DNA of 64,000 nt from Aphanothece sp. CMT-3BRIN-NPC111 (GTDB lineage Bacteria; Cyanobacteriota; Cyanobacteriia; Cyanobacteriales; JAHHGU01). Shown here one piece after another: positions 24,492-34,411 of the stretch. Below the pieces are notes generated by a model. The model saw nothing but the letters and a program-made list of their open reading frames with translations. It was not told where the DNA came from and searched no databases. The stretch lies in assembly GCA_019359765.1 (NCBI GenBank), contig JAHHGU010000002.1:112647-176646 (forward strand), read 5' to 3'. The position numbers and the translations under genes were made by a program. Numbering within the stretch: the first letter of the stretch is position 1; every line of letters begins with the position of its first letter.

Positions 24492-26807
24492 TTATACAGA
24501 AGGCGATGCTGAGAGCATACTAGATTTTGGGGATGGCAGCAAAGTTTCAGCCGCCTCCATCTGGGCAGTAACTGCCACTAATTGCACAGCACAGGCTTTT
24601 AATTCTGGTTGCAGAGAATCAGGACAAGATTCTGAATGGGTGAAGGCATTGGCTTCTGCATTATCTGCCCAGAGTGCGCCCCAGTGCATGGGGACAAATA
24701 CTGTACCGGGAGCGATCGCCTTTGTAACTTGAGCCGGAAAACGACCTTTACCCCGGCGCGATCGCACCTCCAGCCATTCCCCATCTTTAACACCCAGCGC
24801 CACGGCATCGCGGGGATGAATCTCAATAAACGGTTGGGGATGCATCTGCCGAATTTTCTCAATTCTACCTGTCCGGGTTTGGGTGTGCCAGTGACCGTAA
24901 AGCCTGCCAGTAGTTAGAACAAACGGATAGTTGGGATCGGGGGGTTCTGCTAATCCCCGCGAGTGATAGGCACCAAACCGGGCGCGTCCATCTGGGGTAT
25001 GGAAACGAAAATCTGTATACAACCTTTTCGGCGATTTATCTATAATTTTTGGTTTTGGTTTTTGGGAATAAGTTTCTTGAGTTTCCCCAACCCCTAATAC
25101 GCCACGCCCTGCAATTTCTTCACCAAATGAACTAGTCTCAAGACCGGATAAATTATCCGCACAAGGCCACTGAATGGGGCCTTCTTGTCCTAGCTTTTCG
25201 TGACTAATACCAGTTTGATCGCAGGGGCGATTGCGAGTCAACTGCACGAATTCTGCATACACATCAGCTGAGTTTTGAAAAGCAAACTTATCTGCAAAAC
25301 CCAATCTGCGTCCCACTTCTGCAAAGATTTCCCAATCCGCTTTGGCTTCTCCCATTGGGGGTTTAAATGCGGAACATAAAGTTATTACCCGCTCAGAATT
25401 GGTCATCACACCAGTTTTCTCGCCCCACTGGGTCGCTGGCAGCAACACATGAGCGTAGGCAGCGGTTTCTGTAGGATAGTAAGCATCCTGGTAAACTGTG
25501 AACGGCGATCGCATCAGGGCGGCCTTAGTGCGCTCCAGATCTGGCATACTCACTGCTGGGTTAGTAGCAGCAATCCACAAGAAACCCACATCACCTGTCT
25601 CTAGTCCAGTAATCATATCCCAGGCCGTGCGACCCGCATTAGGGGATATCTGTCCCTCGGAAAATCCCCAAAACTGCTCAACTTCTGCTCGGTGGGCGCT
25701 GTTCTTTACTACCCGGTATCCGGGTAGAAGATGACTTAATCCACCCGCTTCCCTTCCCCCCATGGCATTCGGCTGACCTGTGAGGGAAAAAGGACCAGAC
25801 CCTGGCTTGCCAATCTGACCTGTCATCAGGTGCAAGTTAATGATGCTTCGCACCTTAGCAGTTCCCTCTGAGGACTGGTTGACGCCCATTGACCACAGGG
25901 ACAAAACTCGTTGAGATTCCGCCCAGAACTGAGCCGCTATTTCCAGATCCTGCTCTTCAATCCCGCAGGTTCGCGCCACCACATCTGGCGGGTAGTGGCT
26001 AATCACTTCAGCAAATTCTGGAAAGTTCTTCGTGCATTCTTCAATAAACCCAGAATCTATATAACCCCAACGCAGTAATAGGTGAGCGATACCATTGAGT
26101 AAATCAATGTCAGTTCCCGGCCGAATTGCCAAATGCAAATCCGCTGCCTCGGCTGTGGGGGTGCGGCGCGGATCTACCACTACCATCTTGACATTTTTAT
26201 GCTTTTTGTGGTACTTACGCAGGCGATTGAAAACGATCGGGTGACATTCAGCGGTATTGGTGCCAATTAAAAAAGCACAGTCTGTGAGTTCTAAGTCGTC
26301 GTAGCAGCAGGGAGGGCCGTCAGAGCCAAAGCTTTGAATGTACCCAGCAACAGCGGAGGACATACAGAGGCGGGAGTTGGCATCAAAATTATTTGTACCC
26401 AGACATCCCTTCAAGAGTTTCTGGGCTATGTAGTAGTCTTGCGTTTGAAACTGACCAGAACCGTACATACATACACTGTCTGCTCCTTGAGTCGAAACAA
26501 CGGTTTTAATCTGGTTCACCACCCGCTCAAAGGCTTCCTCCCAGGAAGCACGGCGGAAGGGCTGATCTAACGAATCGCGCACCATCGGATACAGCAATCG
26601 ATCTTTGCTTAAAGACTCAGCGATGGTTGCACCTTTGACACAAACCATGCCCTGACTAGAGGGATGAGCGCGATCGCCTTGCACCTTCCAGATCGGAGTT
26701 CCTTTGCTATCCCGATTAACTGGCTTACCTGGTTGGGCTGGAGGCGAAACTTCTAAGCCGCAACCGACGCCACAGTAAGGACAAAGAGTTTTTGTTGTGT
26801 CAGTCAT
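24492..26807 (-). CDS. narB: ferredoxin-nitrate reductase
   Basis: A 771-residue molybdopterin enzyme reducing nitrate to nitrite with reduced ferredoxin. The N-terminal [4Fe-4S] ligands are [12 protein letters not shown] and GMVCVKG. The Mo-bis-MGD domains include [32 protein letters not shown] and the nitrate-reductase-like [20 protein letters not shown]. The C-terminal dinucleotide-binding domain has [18 protein letters not shown] and VFVPMHWG. The length is slightly above the usual 710-740, with a Pro/Lys-rich insert around residue 585. It is the last gene of the nirA1-nrtP-narB series, 134 bases after nrtP. Confidence 0.95.
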   Translation of the reverse strand: MTDTTKTLCPYCGVGCGLEVSPPAQPGKPVNRDSKGTPIWKVQGDRAHPSSQGMVCVKGATIAESLSKDRLLYPMVRDSLDQPFRRASWEEAFERVVNQIKTVVSTQGADSVCMYGSGQFQTQDYYIAQKLLKGCLGTNNFDANSRLCMSSAVAGYIQSFGSDGPPCCYDDLELTDCAFLIGTNTAECHPIVFNRLRKYHKKHKNVKMVVVDPRRTPTAEAADLHLAIRPGTDIDLLNGIAHLLLRWGYIDSGFIEECTKNFPEFAEVISHYPPDVVARTCGIEEQDLEIAAQFWAESQRVLSLWSMGVNQSSEGTAKVRSIINLHLMTGQIGKPGSGPFSLTGQPNAMGGREAGGLSHLLPGYRVVKNSAHRAEVEQFWGFSEGQISPNAGRTAWDMITGLETGDVGFLWIAATNPAVSMPDLERTKAALMRSPFTVYQDAYYPTETAAYAHVLLPATQWGEKTGVMTNSERVITLCSAFKPPMGEAKADWEIFAEVGRRLGFADKFAFQNSADVYAEFVQLTRNRPCDQTGISHEKLGQEGPIQWPCADNLSGLETSSFGEEIAGRGVLGVGETQETYSQKPKPKIIDKSPKRLYTDFRFHTPDGRARFGAYHSRGLAEPPDPNYPFVLTTGRLYGHWHTQTRTGRIEKIRQMHPQPFIEIHPRDAVALGVKDGEWLEVRSRRGKGRFPAQVTKAIAPGTVFVPMHWGALWADNAEANAFTHSESCPDSLQPELKACAVQLVAVTAQMEAAETLLPSPKSSMLSASPSV

Positions 26808-26941
26808 AGCGGTTTCTCCTCATCGCTTTATCGATAGGACTGATTGGGCAGCGGATTTGGTAACAGAGGAAGCTGATGGGTTGTCTATGATATGAGACTC
26901 ACAGATAACTTATCCGTTACATCCGCTACAACATCCGTTGC

Positions 26942-28474
26942 CTAATTTTGGGAGTAGCCTTCTATTGTGTCTTTTCCATCTAGCAGATCGGAATCTGTAT
27001 GCGTTGCTAGTGCTGGGGCATCACCCTCATACTGTGCGGCAAAAGAATTATTTGGTTCTTTGAGGAAGAAGGCACACATAAAAGCGCAAACTAAGGCTGT
27101 TATGCCCATTGTGCTAAACAAAGTCGGGGCATCGGTTAAGCTGAATATTGTTAGATAAACCACGCCGCCGAAATTTCCATAAGCTCCCACGTTACCAGCA
27201 ATTTGCCCAGTGATTTCCTTTTTAACCAGCGGTACTATTCCGTAAGTAGCGCCGCAACCAGCTTGAGCAAAGTAAGCAGATAACATAGTGACTGCAACCG
27301 CTAACGGGAGTGCCCAGTCCTTGTTTATTAAGTACGCCAGCAAATAGCTAACCCCAATACCCGCAGTAACAATTGTCATCGTCCACTTACGGCTACCAAA
27401 CTTATCGGATATCAAGCCACCACTAGGACGAGAAACTAAGTTTAAAAAAGGATAGCTGGCGGCAATCATCCCGGCGACGACATGTTCTAGACCAAATGTT
27501 TTTTCAAAGAAGCCCGGTAGCATGGATACGGCTGCTAGTTCACTGCCAAAGTTGGTGATATAGGTGAACTCCAGCAGTGCCACTTGACGAAACTCATAGC
27601 GTTCAGATGGCGGGTAGGTTTTAGTGCCAGTGACAACTTCCTTATTAACTTCCCAGGCTTTATAAGATTGGAAGGCATATAAACCCAGTAACAGTGCCCA
27701 AATTACATACATTTGGGGAGTGTTGAGGAAGGCAACTTTCGGTTGAGCTAAACGCCAAGCCAATAAGCCTAAAGCAGCAATCAACCCGAAATTCATTACC
27801 AACATCGCATAAAAGCTTTTGGCGCTAGTTACTTCCATCCCACCATGACGCTTGGGCTTTTTGTAAACTTTGCCTGTGGGAGTGTCTTTGACGCCGTTGT
27901 AATAAATTACTCCATAAATAGCGGAGATGATACCTGTCAGGGCGATCGCTAAACGCCAGTTTGATGCCCCTCCCGCTAGAAATGCTGTCGCTACTCCAAT
28001 AGTGGGCAAGGCAAACTCTGCCCCAAATGCTCCAAAGTTACCCCAGCCGCCATAAATGCCTTGGGCGCTGCCAATTTCCTTTGGGGGGAACCACTCCGAC
28101 ACCATGCGGATACCAACCACAAACCCAGATCCCACAACCCCCATTAGCAGGCGACTCCAGACCAATTGGTTAAAGTCTTGGGATAAAGCTGTGGCCAAAC
28201 AGGGGACAGCTGCAAATATCAGTAGGACTGAGTAGGTGATCTTGGGACCAAAGCGATCCAAAAGCATCCCAATCACGATCCGTGCTGGAATCGTTAGGGC
28301 AAGGTTACAGATGAGCAATGTCTTGATTTGCACGTCTGTTATGCCTAGATCCCTTTCAATCGTTGTGGCAAAGGGAGCAAAGTTAAACCAACAGACAAAT
28401 GTGAGAAAGAAAGCAAACCAAGTCATGTGCAGGATGCGGTATCGCCCCTGGAATGACAATAATCCTTTAAGCAT
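26942..28474 (-). CDS. nrtP: MFS nitrate/nitrite permease NrtP (NNP family)
   Basis: A 510-residue, 12-helix permease of the nitrate-nitrite porter family. The N-terminal ILHMTWFAFFLTFVCWFNFA, the GMLLDRFGP loop and the GWGNFGAFG nitrate signature in helix 5 are clear. The matching GNVGAYGNFGG motif lies in helix 11. The C-terminal tail is hydrophilic (about residues 475-510). NrtP-type transport is usual in marine and some freshwater cyanobacteria as an alternative to NrtABCD; here both are present. The gene follows nirA1 by 91 bases that contain a heptamer repeat. Confidence 0.92.
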   Translation of the reverse strand: MLKGLLSFQGRYRILHMTWFAFFLTFVCWFNFAPFATTIERDLGITDVQIKTLLICNLALTIPARIVIGMLLDRFGPKITYSVLLIFAAVPCLATALSQDFNQLVWSRLLMGVVGSGFVVGIRMVSEWFPPKEIGSAQGIYGGWGNFGAFGAEFALPTIGVATAFLAGGASNWRLAIALTGIISAIYGVIYYNGVKDTPTGKVYKKPKRHGGMEVTSAKSFYAMLVMNFGLIAALGLLAWRLAQPKVAFLNTPQMYVIWALLLGLYAFQSYKAWEVNKEVVTGTKTYPPSERYEFRQVALLEFTYITNFGSELAAVSMLPGFFEKTFGLEHVVAGMIAASYPFLNLVSRPSGGLISDKFGSRKWTMTIVTAGIGVSYLLAYLINKDWALPLAVAVTMLSAYFAQAGCGATYGIVPLVKKEITGQIAGNVGAYGNFGGVVYLTIFSLTDAPTLFSTMGITALVCAFMCAFFLKEPNNSFAAQYEGDAPALATHTDSDLLDGKDTIEGYSQN

Positions 28475-28532
28475 TTATAACCTTCCTAACGGCAAAATTG
28501 ATGATTGGTTGATTGTTAGTTGTTAGCTAAAA

Positions 28533-28563
28533 GCTAATCGCTAATCGCTAATCGCTAATTGCT
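28533..28563. repeat. heptanucleotide tandem repeat (GCTAATC)
   Basis: Four tandem copies of GCTAATC (the last is GCTAATT) between nirA1 and nrtP. Short tandem heptamers of this kind (STRR) are known from filamentous cyanobacteria. Related AGCAATTAG-type strings occur near 6420, 18640, 35280 and 47600. Confidence 0.7.
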
Positions 28564-28565
28564 CT

Positions 28566-30596
28566 TTAAGCATCAATGACGACTTTTCCCATTGGTCGTC
28601 CGATGCAGGTCAAAATAAATCCTTGTTCGCGATCGCTATCTTCGAGAGCTTCAGGATCTCCCTCATACTCCACTTCTCCTTCTAAAAGCTTCTGCTTGCA
28701 GGTTCCACAGCTACCGGAACGGCAACTGCTAGGAATATCAACCCCTTCTCGTTCAGCCACTTCTAGAATGGATTCGTCTGCCAAACAAGCGACTTCTTTA
28801 CCTGATTTAGCGAAGGCAATAGTAGTTGTTTCGGTAGCGGCTGGCGATTCTACGGGTACTGAAAAAACTGGTTCTCCAGACTTAGCGAAGTCTATCTCCA
28901 CAGTTTGATTCCCCTGTCCATTCGCTTGCGCCAAAGACTTTAGTTCTTCAAGGTTTATCGGTCGGGCGATCGCGGATGGTGTTAGTGACTGCCCATTAAT
29001 AGAACCCACATCTACGCCAGCGGCTGCTGGTGCTGGCGGCTTTTCCTGTTTTGGTTGCGCCCCAAACTGCTCGATCAATAAATCTCGCAGCACTGGCTTC
29101 AGATCGTCACAAGGAATCCCCTTCTTCACACAACTACCCAGATGGGCTTCCTTACCTACCGTCCCGCCCATCCAGAGGTCAACGCCTTCTACGGCTTTGC
29201 CATCTTTGCGCGTCTTGGTACCCAGCAAGCCAATATCTGCAACTTGCGGTTGACCGCAGGAGTTGGGGCAACCAGTCCAGTGAATCCGCACTGGTTTGGC
29301 TAGAGATAGTTCCGCTTCTAATTCCTTAATTGTTGCCAGCGCCCGGTTTTTTGTTTCAATTAGGGCAAAGTTGCAAAATTCAGCCCCTGTGCAAGAAACG
29401 AGCGATCGCTGTAAAGGTTCAGGATTGATAGTAAAGCGTTGCAGTAGCGGTTCTTTGAGGAATGGGCCGATGCGAGAGTCTGGGATGTTGGGCATAATCA
29501 CGTTTTGCTCGACGGTGAGGCGAATTTCCCCGCTGCCGTATACTTCAGCCAAACGTGCCAACTCAAACATATCTTGGGCATACATACGACCGATGGGAAC
29601 GTGCAAACCAACGTAGTTCAAGCCAGGTTGCTTCTGTGCATGAATGCCAATGTGATCCCGCTTATCCCAGAGGATTTCATCTTTTGGGGCAGCGGTTTGT
29701 AGGGGATGACCTAGTATTTTTTCAACTTCTGCCTTAAAGTTTTCAATCCCCAACTCATCAATTAGATACATTAGCCGGGACTTTTGCCGATTTGCTCGTG
29801 GGCCGCGATCGCGATATACCAGTAAAATTGCCTCACATACGGCAACGACATCGCGAGGATCAACCCAAGCATTCAGAGGAATTGCAGCTATATGAGCCTT
29901 AGCTGAAAAGAATCCACCAACTAAGACGTTAAATCCCATCGTGCCGTTTTTATAGGCTGGGATAAACGCCAAGTCATTAATTTCCGCATGAATAGAGTTG
30001 TCGCGACAACCTGCGATCGCAATATTAAATTTGCGGGGCAAGTTAGTAAAGGAGGGATTACCTTCGCCATTGTTGGTAATCATGTCCTGAACTTTCCGAA
30101 CAATCCCCCGCGTATCAATTAATTCATCGGCATCAATTCCCGCAACGGGCGATCCCGTAATGTTGCGGACGTTATCCATACCAGACTGAATGCTGGTCAT
30201 ACCAGCTGCTTCCAAACGCCTGAAGATATCTGGTACATCCTCAATTCTGATTCCCCGCAACTGGATATTTTGTCGGGTGGTAATGTCAGCGTTTCCCTGG
30301 TCTTGAAATCCTGTATTCTTGCAGTAGCGTTGCACGATTTCTGCCAGCACCCGCATTTGACCGCTGGTTAAAATGCCGCTAGGCATTCGCAACCGCTGCA
30401 TAAAGAAGCCCGGAGTGACTGGGCGATGGAAAAAACCTAGCCACTTCAGCCGATAGTCCCGATCTGTTTCATCCATCGCCTCCCAGCCAATTTTGGCAAA
30501 ATGCTCTAGTTCTTTTTTTACCTCTAGACCATCTTTTTCGGCTTTTAATTTTTCAAACTTGTTTTTGGTTTCCTTTGGGGTAACTGTGCTTGTCAT
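28566..30596 (-). CDS. nirA: ferredoxin-nitrite reductase with C-terminal [2Fe-2S] ferredoxin domain
   Basis: A 676-residue enzyme reducing nitrite to ammonium with six electrons. Residues 1-515 are a complete NirA: siroheme/[4Fe-4S] ligands lie in SLVSCTGAEFCNFALIETKN and HWTGCPNSCGQPQ. An Ala/Pro linker (about 515-580) leads to a plant-type ferredoxin domain with CRSGSCGTCKQK and LTCIGRP, the CX4CX2C...C cluster pattern. A ferredoxin-like extension of this kind is known from the Plectonema (Leptolyngbya) boryanum NirA. It probably delivers electrons internally. The start is backed by AGGAGGG nine bases upstream and by two NtcA-type promoters. Confidence 0.95.
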   Translation of the reverse strand: MTSTVTPKETKNKFEKLKAEKDGLEVKKELEHFAKIGWEAMDETDRDYRLKWLGFFHRPVTPGFFMQRLRMPSGILTSGQMRVLAEIVQRYCKNTGFQDQGNADITTRQNIQLRGIRIEDVPDIFRRLEAAGMTSIQSGMDNVRNITGSPVAGIDADELIDTRGIVRKVQDMITNNGEGNPSFTNLPRKFNIAIAGCRDNSIHAEINDLAFIPAYKNGTMGFNVLVGGFFSAKAHIAAIPLNAWVDPRDVVAVCEAILLVYRDRGPRANRQKSRLMYLIDELGIENFKAEVEKILGHPLQTAAPKDEILWDKRDHIGIHAQKQPGLNYVGLHVPIGRMYAQDMFELARLAEVYGSGEIRLTVEQNVIMPNIPDSRIGPFLKEPLLQRFTINPEPLQRSLVSCTGAEFCNFALIETKNRALATIKELEAELSLAKPVRIHWTGCPNSCGQPQVADIGLLGTKTRKDGKAVEGVDLWMGGTVGKEAHLGSCVKKGIPCDDLKPVLRDLLIEQFGAQPKQEKPPAPAAAGVDVGSINGQSLTPSAIARPINLEELKSLAQANGQGNQTVEIDFAKSGEPVFSVPVESPAATETTTIAFAKSGKEVACLADESILEVAEREGVDIPSSCRSGSCGTCKQKLLEGEVEYEGDPEALEDSDREQGFILTCIGRPMGKVVIDA

Positions 30597-30706
30597 CGGT
30601 TGACCCTCCTTTTTAATATGCGTGCGGAACCATTAAATGAGCGTGCCTGAATAAATATCTCAGGTACGTTATCAACAGGTTTTTTTGTGAAATTCTTTTA
30701 CCTGTT

Positions 30707-30748
30707 AAGTTAATCGGCTTAGTAGAATTGGTTGGTAGACTTTGTTAC
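30707..30748 (-). promoter_or_regulatory. NtcA-activated promoter, proximal, for nirA(1)-nrtP-narB
   Basis: Read on the minus strand: GTAACAAAGTCTAC (30748-30735), exactly 22 bases, then TAACTT (30712-30707). This is the canonical class II NtcA layout GTA-N8-TAC-N22-TAN3T. Transcription would begin near 30700, giving a leader of about 100 bases before nirA. Confidence 0.8.
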
Positions 30749-30943
30749 AAAGTCAGTAGTTTATCTTTTAATATCTGTCTTTTGAGGTAGGAAATCTAGC
30801 TCTGTAAATCTGGATAATTGACACATGAAGAAGATGAATAAAAGTACCCTCTAATCGATTGAGTAAGTTAGATTGCACGAAACACCTGCGCCCTAGTATC
30901 TGTAGATTGATTAGCAGCGCAGTGGTTTAGTTGCTTATTAGTT

Positions 30944-30985
30944 AAGTTATGCTAAGTCAGCCTTTAACTTAGTATATTTAGTTAC
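30944..30985 (-). promoter_or_regulatory. NtcA-activated promoter, distal, for nirA(1)-nrtP-narB
   Basis: Minus strand GTAACTAAATATAC (30985-30972), 22 bases, TAACTT (30949-30944). It has the same exact spacing and the same -10 as the proximal promoter and the nirA(2) promoter. Transcription would start near 30937, giving a leader of about 340 bases. A TGCAT-type palindrome lies about 41 bases upstream, as at nirA(2). Confidence 0.8.
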
Positions 30986-31010
30986 AAAAACACGACAAAT
31001 ATGAATTTAG

Positions 31011-31027
31011 TGCATTAAAGTTATGCT
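31011..31027 (-). promoter_or_regulatory. candidate NtcB (LysR-type) site
   Basis: TGCATTAAAGTTATGCT on the plus strand is a near palindrome centred about 41 bases upstream of the distal NtcA box. The nirA(2) promoter has TGCATTAAAGCTATGCA at the same distance on the minus strand. NtcB is the LysR-type co-activator of nirA operons; assignment to it is inferred. Confidence 0.5.
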
Positions 31028-31148
31028 GTTTATACATAACCTGAGCCTTTGACAGGCATTTGTTTCCGTTGCCAGAAAAAAGCAGATTAACCAAGAACGT
31101 ATTAAATTTTATTCGGTTTTATATAAAAAATAGTTATATTAAATAAGC

Positions 31149-31172
31149 AGAGACGCGCCATGGCGCGTCTCT
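31149..31172. repeat. perfect 24-bp palindrome, GAGACGCGCC type
   Basis: AGAGACGCGCC followed by its exact reverse complement around ATGGC. Nearly identical to 38656-38683. Both copies lie upstream of a nirA promoter, after or between the duplicated modules. Confidence 0.75.
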
Positions 31173-31216
31173 ACAAAATCCATCTGTAGCATTATTAAAT
31201 GAAATTGGTATAAGTC

Positions 31217-32050
31217 CTATGGATGAGCAAAGCGGCTGAAGAGGAATTCTAGGGCGTAGTTGCGGAGTTCGTAGTAGGTGGGGTCTTCCATGATGTGCTC
31301 GCGCTCTCGCGGACGTGGAAAAGGAATCTCTAACACATCACCAATATGAGCCGCAGGGCCATTGGTCATCATTACTACTCGGTCGGCGAGAAATAGCGCT
31401 TCATCAATATCATGGGTAATCATCAATACCGTGACTTGATGTTCGCGCCAAATTTTTAGCAGTTCTTCTTGCAACTCTTCCCTGGTGATCGCATCTAAAG
31501 CCCCAAACGGCTCATCTAAAATCAAGACTTGGGGTTGAATAGCTAAGGCGCGAGCGATCGCCACCCGTTGTTTCATTCCCCCAGATAGCTGAGAAGGCTT
31601 TTTATCAGCAGATTCAGTAAGTCCGACAAGGTTGAGATGCGATCGCGCGATCGCTTTTTTCTCTGACTTGGATTTGTTGGGATAAACAGAATCTATTCCT
31701 AAATAAACGTTATCAAAGGCGCTCATCCAAGGTAGGAGTGAGTAGTTCTGGAACACCATCATCCGATCTGGTCCCGGTTTGGTGATGCGCCGGGTTTGTA
31801 GTCGCACCTCTCCAGTAGTCGGTGTCCCGAACCCAGCTACCATGTTCAGGAGTGTTGATTTGCCACAGCCAGAGTGACCAATAAGGCAAACAAATTCCCC
31901 TTCATAGACGGTAAGATTGACACCCTCTAAAACTGTGGCGGGGCCGTCTGGGGTGGGATAGATTTTGGAGACATCCTCAATTACGAGGAAAGGATCGCCA
32001 AGAGAGTTTTGAGTTTTGAGTTTTGAGTTTTGAGTTTTGAGGGTATGCAT
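31217..32050 (-). CDS. nrtD: nitrate ABC transporter ATPase NrtD
   Basis: A 277-residue ATPase of the NrtABCD nitrate/nitrite importer. Walker A is GHSGCGKSTLLN, signature LSGGMKQRVAIARALA, Walker B VLILDEPFGALD, H-loop MITHD. It pairs with the ATPase half of NrtC. It lacks the solute-binding extension that NrtC carries, as is normal. The N-terminus is odd: residues about 5-16 (KTQNSKLKTQNS) are encoded by a heptamer repeat (32006-32041), so the repeat has become coding. The ATG at 32050 is the only evident start before the conserved FLVIEDVSKIYPT. Confidence 0.93.
   Translation of the reverse strand: MHTLKTQNSKLKTQNSLGDPFLVIEDVSKIYPTPDGPATVLEGVNLTVYEGEFVCLIGHSGCGKSTLLNMVAGFGTPTTGEVRLQTRRITKPGPDRMMVFQNYSLLPWMSAFDNVYLGIDSVYPNKSKSEKKAIARSHLNLVGLTESADKKPSQLSGGMKQRVAIARALAIQPQVLILDEPFGALDAITREELQEELLKIWREHQVTVLMITHDIDEALFLADRVVMMTNGPAAHIGDVLEIPFPRPREREHIMEDPTYYELRNYALEFLFSRFAHP
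32006..32041. repeat. heptanucleotide tandem repeat (TTTTGAG), overlapping nrtD start
   Basis: Five tandem copies of GTTTTGA. On the minus strand they encode the KTQNSKLKTQNS stretch of NrtD. The same unit recurs at 34264-34294 in the nrtB-nrtC gap. Confidence 0.75.
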
Positions 32051-32234
32051 GAGGAGTGCAGAGTAGGGAGTGTTGGGAGTTGAAGAGACTTATTGCGAAA
32101 ATCTTGATTTGATGAGTAGAATTCTTGCAAAAATCATCAGGCAAGTTTTTGAAACGCAGAGGACGCAGAGGATAAATCTACTTTGGCAATAGGTCTAATG
32201 AAACCGCAGATGCAAGAGGTGTAATGTTGAGTAT

Positions 32235-34250
32235 TTAACTCATCGCTTTTTGTAGTGTTTTTGCAGCATCAAGGATGATTTCTTTGACCTGGATCTCGTG
32301 GCGGATGTCTAGGCGCTGGAGATAACCCATCGGATCGTCGGGGTTAAAAACCATACCGTCAAAGAGTTTAAATGGGTCTCGATCTGGTTCTAGATCGGAT
32401 AACCTTAGTTGTCTGGCTGCCTCACCATACAAATCTACTCGGCGCACCCGTTCTAATATTTCTATCCAGTTCTTGGGGAATGGTGTTATTCCCCAGCGGG
32501 CTAGCTGAGTCAAAAGCCATAAACCCTCAACTCGGCCGGGACAGTTGGTATTGTCTAGATGAAATTGGTTAAAGCGTTGCAGTAACTGGGGTGCTTCACC
32601 AGTACCGCGATTGTAAGGATCGATGAAGCCGGGACGGATAGACTCTGGCGCTGAACCCACATATTGAGGCTGGCACAGTAATTGCAGAATTTCTTCGCGA
32701 TTCCGGGGTTCGTCGCAGTATTGGCAAGCTTCAAGTAATGCTTTAATCAGGGCAATATGCGTTTGAGGATGTTGATTTACCCAATCCTCACTGACACCTA
32801 GCACTTTATCAGGATTTCCAGGCCAGATATCGAGATCGGTGGCAATAACGAAACCGAGATCTTCGTTCACTGCCAGAGAATTCCAGGGTTCGCCGACACA
32901 GTAGCCGTCGATTTTCTCAGCTTTGAGGCTGGCTACCATCTGTTGGGGAGGAATCACAATTAGATTTACATCTCGATCGGGATCGATACCGCCAGAAGCT
33001 AGCCAGTAACGCAGCATCAGGTTGTGCATAGAGGAAGAATGCACGACGCCAAGGGTGTAAACACGATCTTGGGTTTGGGCAATTACCTTCTTAAAATCAC
33101 TTAAAGTTCGTACCCCTTGTTCATAAAACCGCTTACTCAAGGTAATGGCGTTGCCATTGCGGCTGAGGACGAGGGAGGTGACAATTGGCAATGGTTGATT
33201 TTCACCCATGCCTATTGTCATGGCAAGGGGCATACCAGCAACCATCTGGGCGGCATCGATGCGTTTTGTGGCAATGCCAGAGGCGATCGCATTCCAACTT
33301 GTTTCCCGGCAGAGGTTAACTTCCTCAAATCCATGCTTTTTAAAAAATCCCTTTTCTTTGGCAACAACCAGGGGCGCACAATCTGTTAAAGGAATAAAGC
33401 CAATGTCTAAAGTTACTTTTTCCAGTCCCTGACGTGGAATTACTACCTTTTGCGTAGCCTTGCGTTTCTTATCCCGTTTCTGCTGATTCAGGAAGTAAAT
33501 AATCTCATTCCGCATCGTGTAGTAGCTGGGATGCTTCACGACTTCCATGCGGCTGCGCGGTCGCGGGATGGGTACTTGTAGAATCTGCCCAATATGAGAT
33601 TCTGGCCCATTGGTAAGCATTACCACCCGGTCAGACAACAGCAACGCTTCGTCCACATCATGAGTCACCATGATGCAGGTAACGTGGCTTTCCTCGCAGA
33701 TCTTCATCAGCTGTTCCTGTAAGCCACCACGGGTTAAGGCATCCAAGGCACCAAACGGTTCATCTAACAAAAGTAATTTAGGACGGATAGCCAGGGCGCG
33801 GGCGATCGCCACCCGTTGTTTCATCCCCCCCGATAACTCACCTGGTCGCTTCTTAACAGCTTGTCGCAACCCTACCAAGTCAATATGATGCTGTACGATG
33901 CTTTTGCGATCGCCCTTGGGCAGATGTTTCATCACTTCATCCACAGCCAAGGCAATATTTTCATATACCGTCAGCCAGGGTAGCAGAGAATAATTTTGGA
34001 ACACCACCATCCGATCCGGGCCCGGTCTTGTTACCTGCCTGCCTTCTAAAATCACCCCCCCGCGACTAGCTTTATCTAGACCTGCAACAATATTCAACAA
34101 TGTGGACTTGCCGCAGCCAGAGTGCCCAATTAAAGAAATAAATTCTCCCTGTTTAATCTTTAGCTCAATATTCTTTAGCGCTACATAGCTACTACCATTC
34201 GGCAGGGGGAATACGCGATCAACGTGGTCGATTTCAACAAATACAGACAT
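32235..34250 (-). CDS. nrtC: nitrate ABC transporter ATPase/binding-protein fusion NrtC
   Basis: A 671-residue protein. Residues 1-260 are an ABC ATPase (GHSGCGKSTLLNIVAGLDK; LSGGMKQRVAIARALA; LLLLDEPFGALD). From about 275 to the end is a domain similar to NrtA (VTLDIGFIPLTDCAPLVVAK; PPQQMVASLKAEKIDGYCVG). The C-terminal domain of NrtC is known to mediate ammonium-dependent inhibition of transport. The length and domain order match other NrtC proteins. It is third in nrtABCD, 161 bases after nrtB, with a heptamer repeat in the gap. Confidence 0.94.
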   Translation of the reverse strand: MSVFVEIDHVDRVFPLPNGSSYVALKNIELKIKQGEFISLIGHSGCGKSTLLNIVAGLDKASRGGVILEGRQVTRPGPDRMVVFQNYSLLPWLTVYENIALAVDEVMKHLPKGDRKSIVQHHIDLVGLRQAVKKRPGELSGGMKQRVAIARALAIRPKLLLLDEPFGALDALTRGGLQEQLMKICEESHVTCIMVTHDVDEALLLSDRVVMLTNGPESHIGQILQVPIPRPRSRMEVVKHPSYYTMRNEIIYFLNQQKRDKKRKATQKVVIPRQGLEKVTLDIGFIPLTDCAPLVVAKEKGFFKKHGFEEVNLCRETSWNAIASGIATKRIDAAQMVAGMPLAMTIGMGENQPLPIVTSLVLSRNGNAITLSKRFYEQGVRTLSDFKKVIAQTQDRVYTLGVVHSSSMHNLMLRYWLASGGIDPDRDVNLIVIPPQQMVASLKAEKIDGYCVGEPWNSLAVNEDLGFVIATDLDIWPGNPDKVLGVSEDWVNQHPQTHIALIKALLEACQYCDEPRNREEILQLLCQPQYVGSAPESIRPGFIDPYNRGTGEAPQLLQRFNQFHLDNTNCPGRVEGLWLLTQLARWGITPFPKNWIEILERVRRVDLYGEAARQLRLSDLEPDRDPFKLFDGMVFNPDDPMGYLQRLDIRHEIQVKEIILDAAKTLQKAMS

Positions 34251-34263
34251 GAAATTAAAGTTC

Positions 34264-34294
34264 TGAGTTTTGAGTTTTGAGTTTTGAGTTTTGA
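34264..34294. repeat. heptanucleotide tandem repeat (TTTTGAG) in nrtB-nrtC gap
   Basis: Four tandem copies of TGAGTTT, the same unit as in the nrtD start region, followed at 34330-34370 by looser TTTTGAG copies. Confidence 0.7.
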
Positions 34295-34411
34295 ATTGAA
34301 GACAACTATCTAGATATATGACATGAGGTTTAGTTTTGAGTTATCTACATATTTTGAGCATTGAGTTTTTATAACTCTTTTAACTCAAAATTAAGCACTT
34401 AAAACTCAAAC

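Noticed and set aside
28533..28563. Heptamer repeats as a CRISPR or iteron origin
   Set aside because: The units are only 7 bases, immediately adjacent and lie between operon genes; they fit short tandem repeats.
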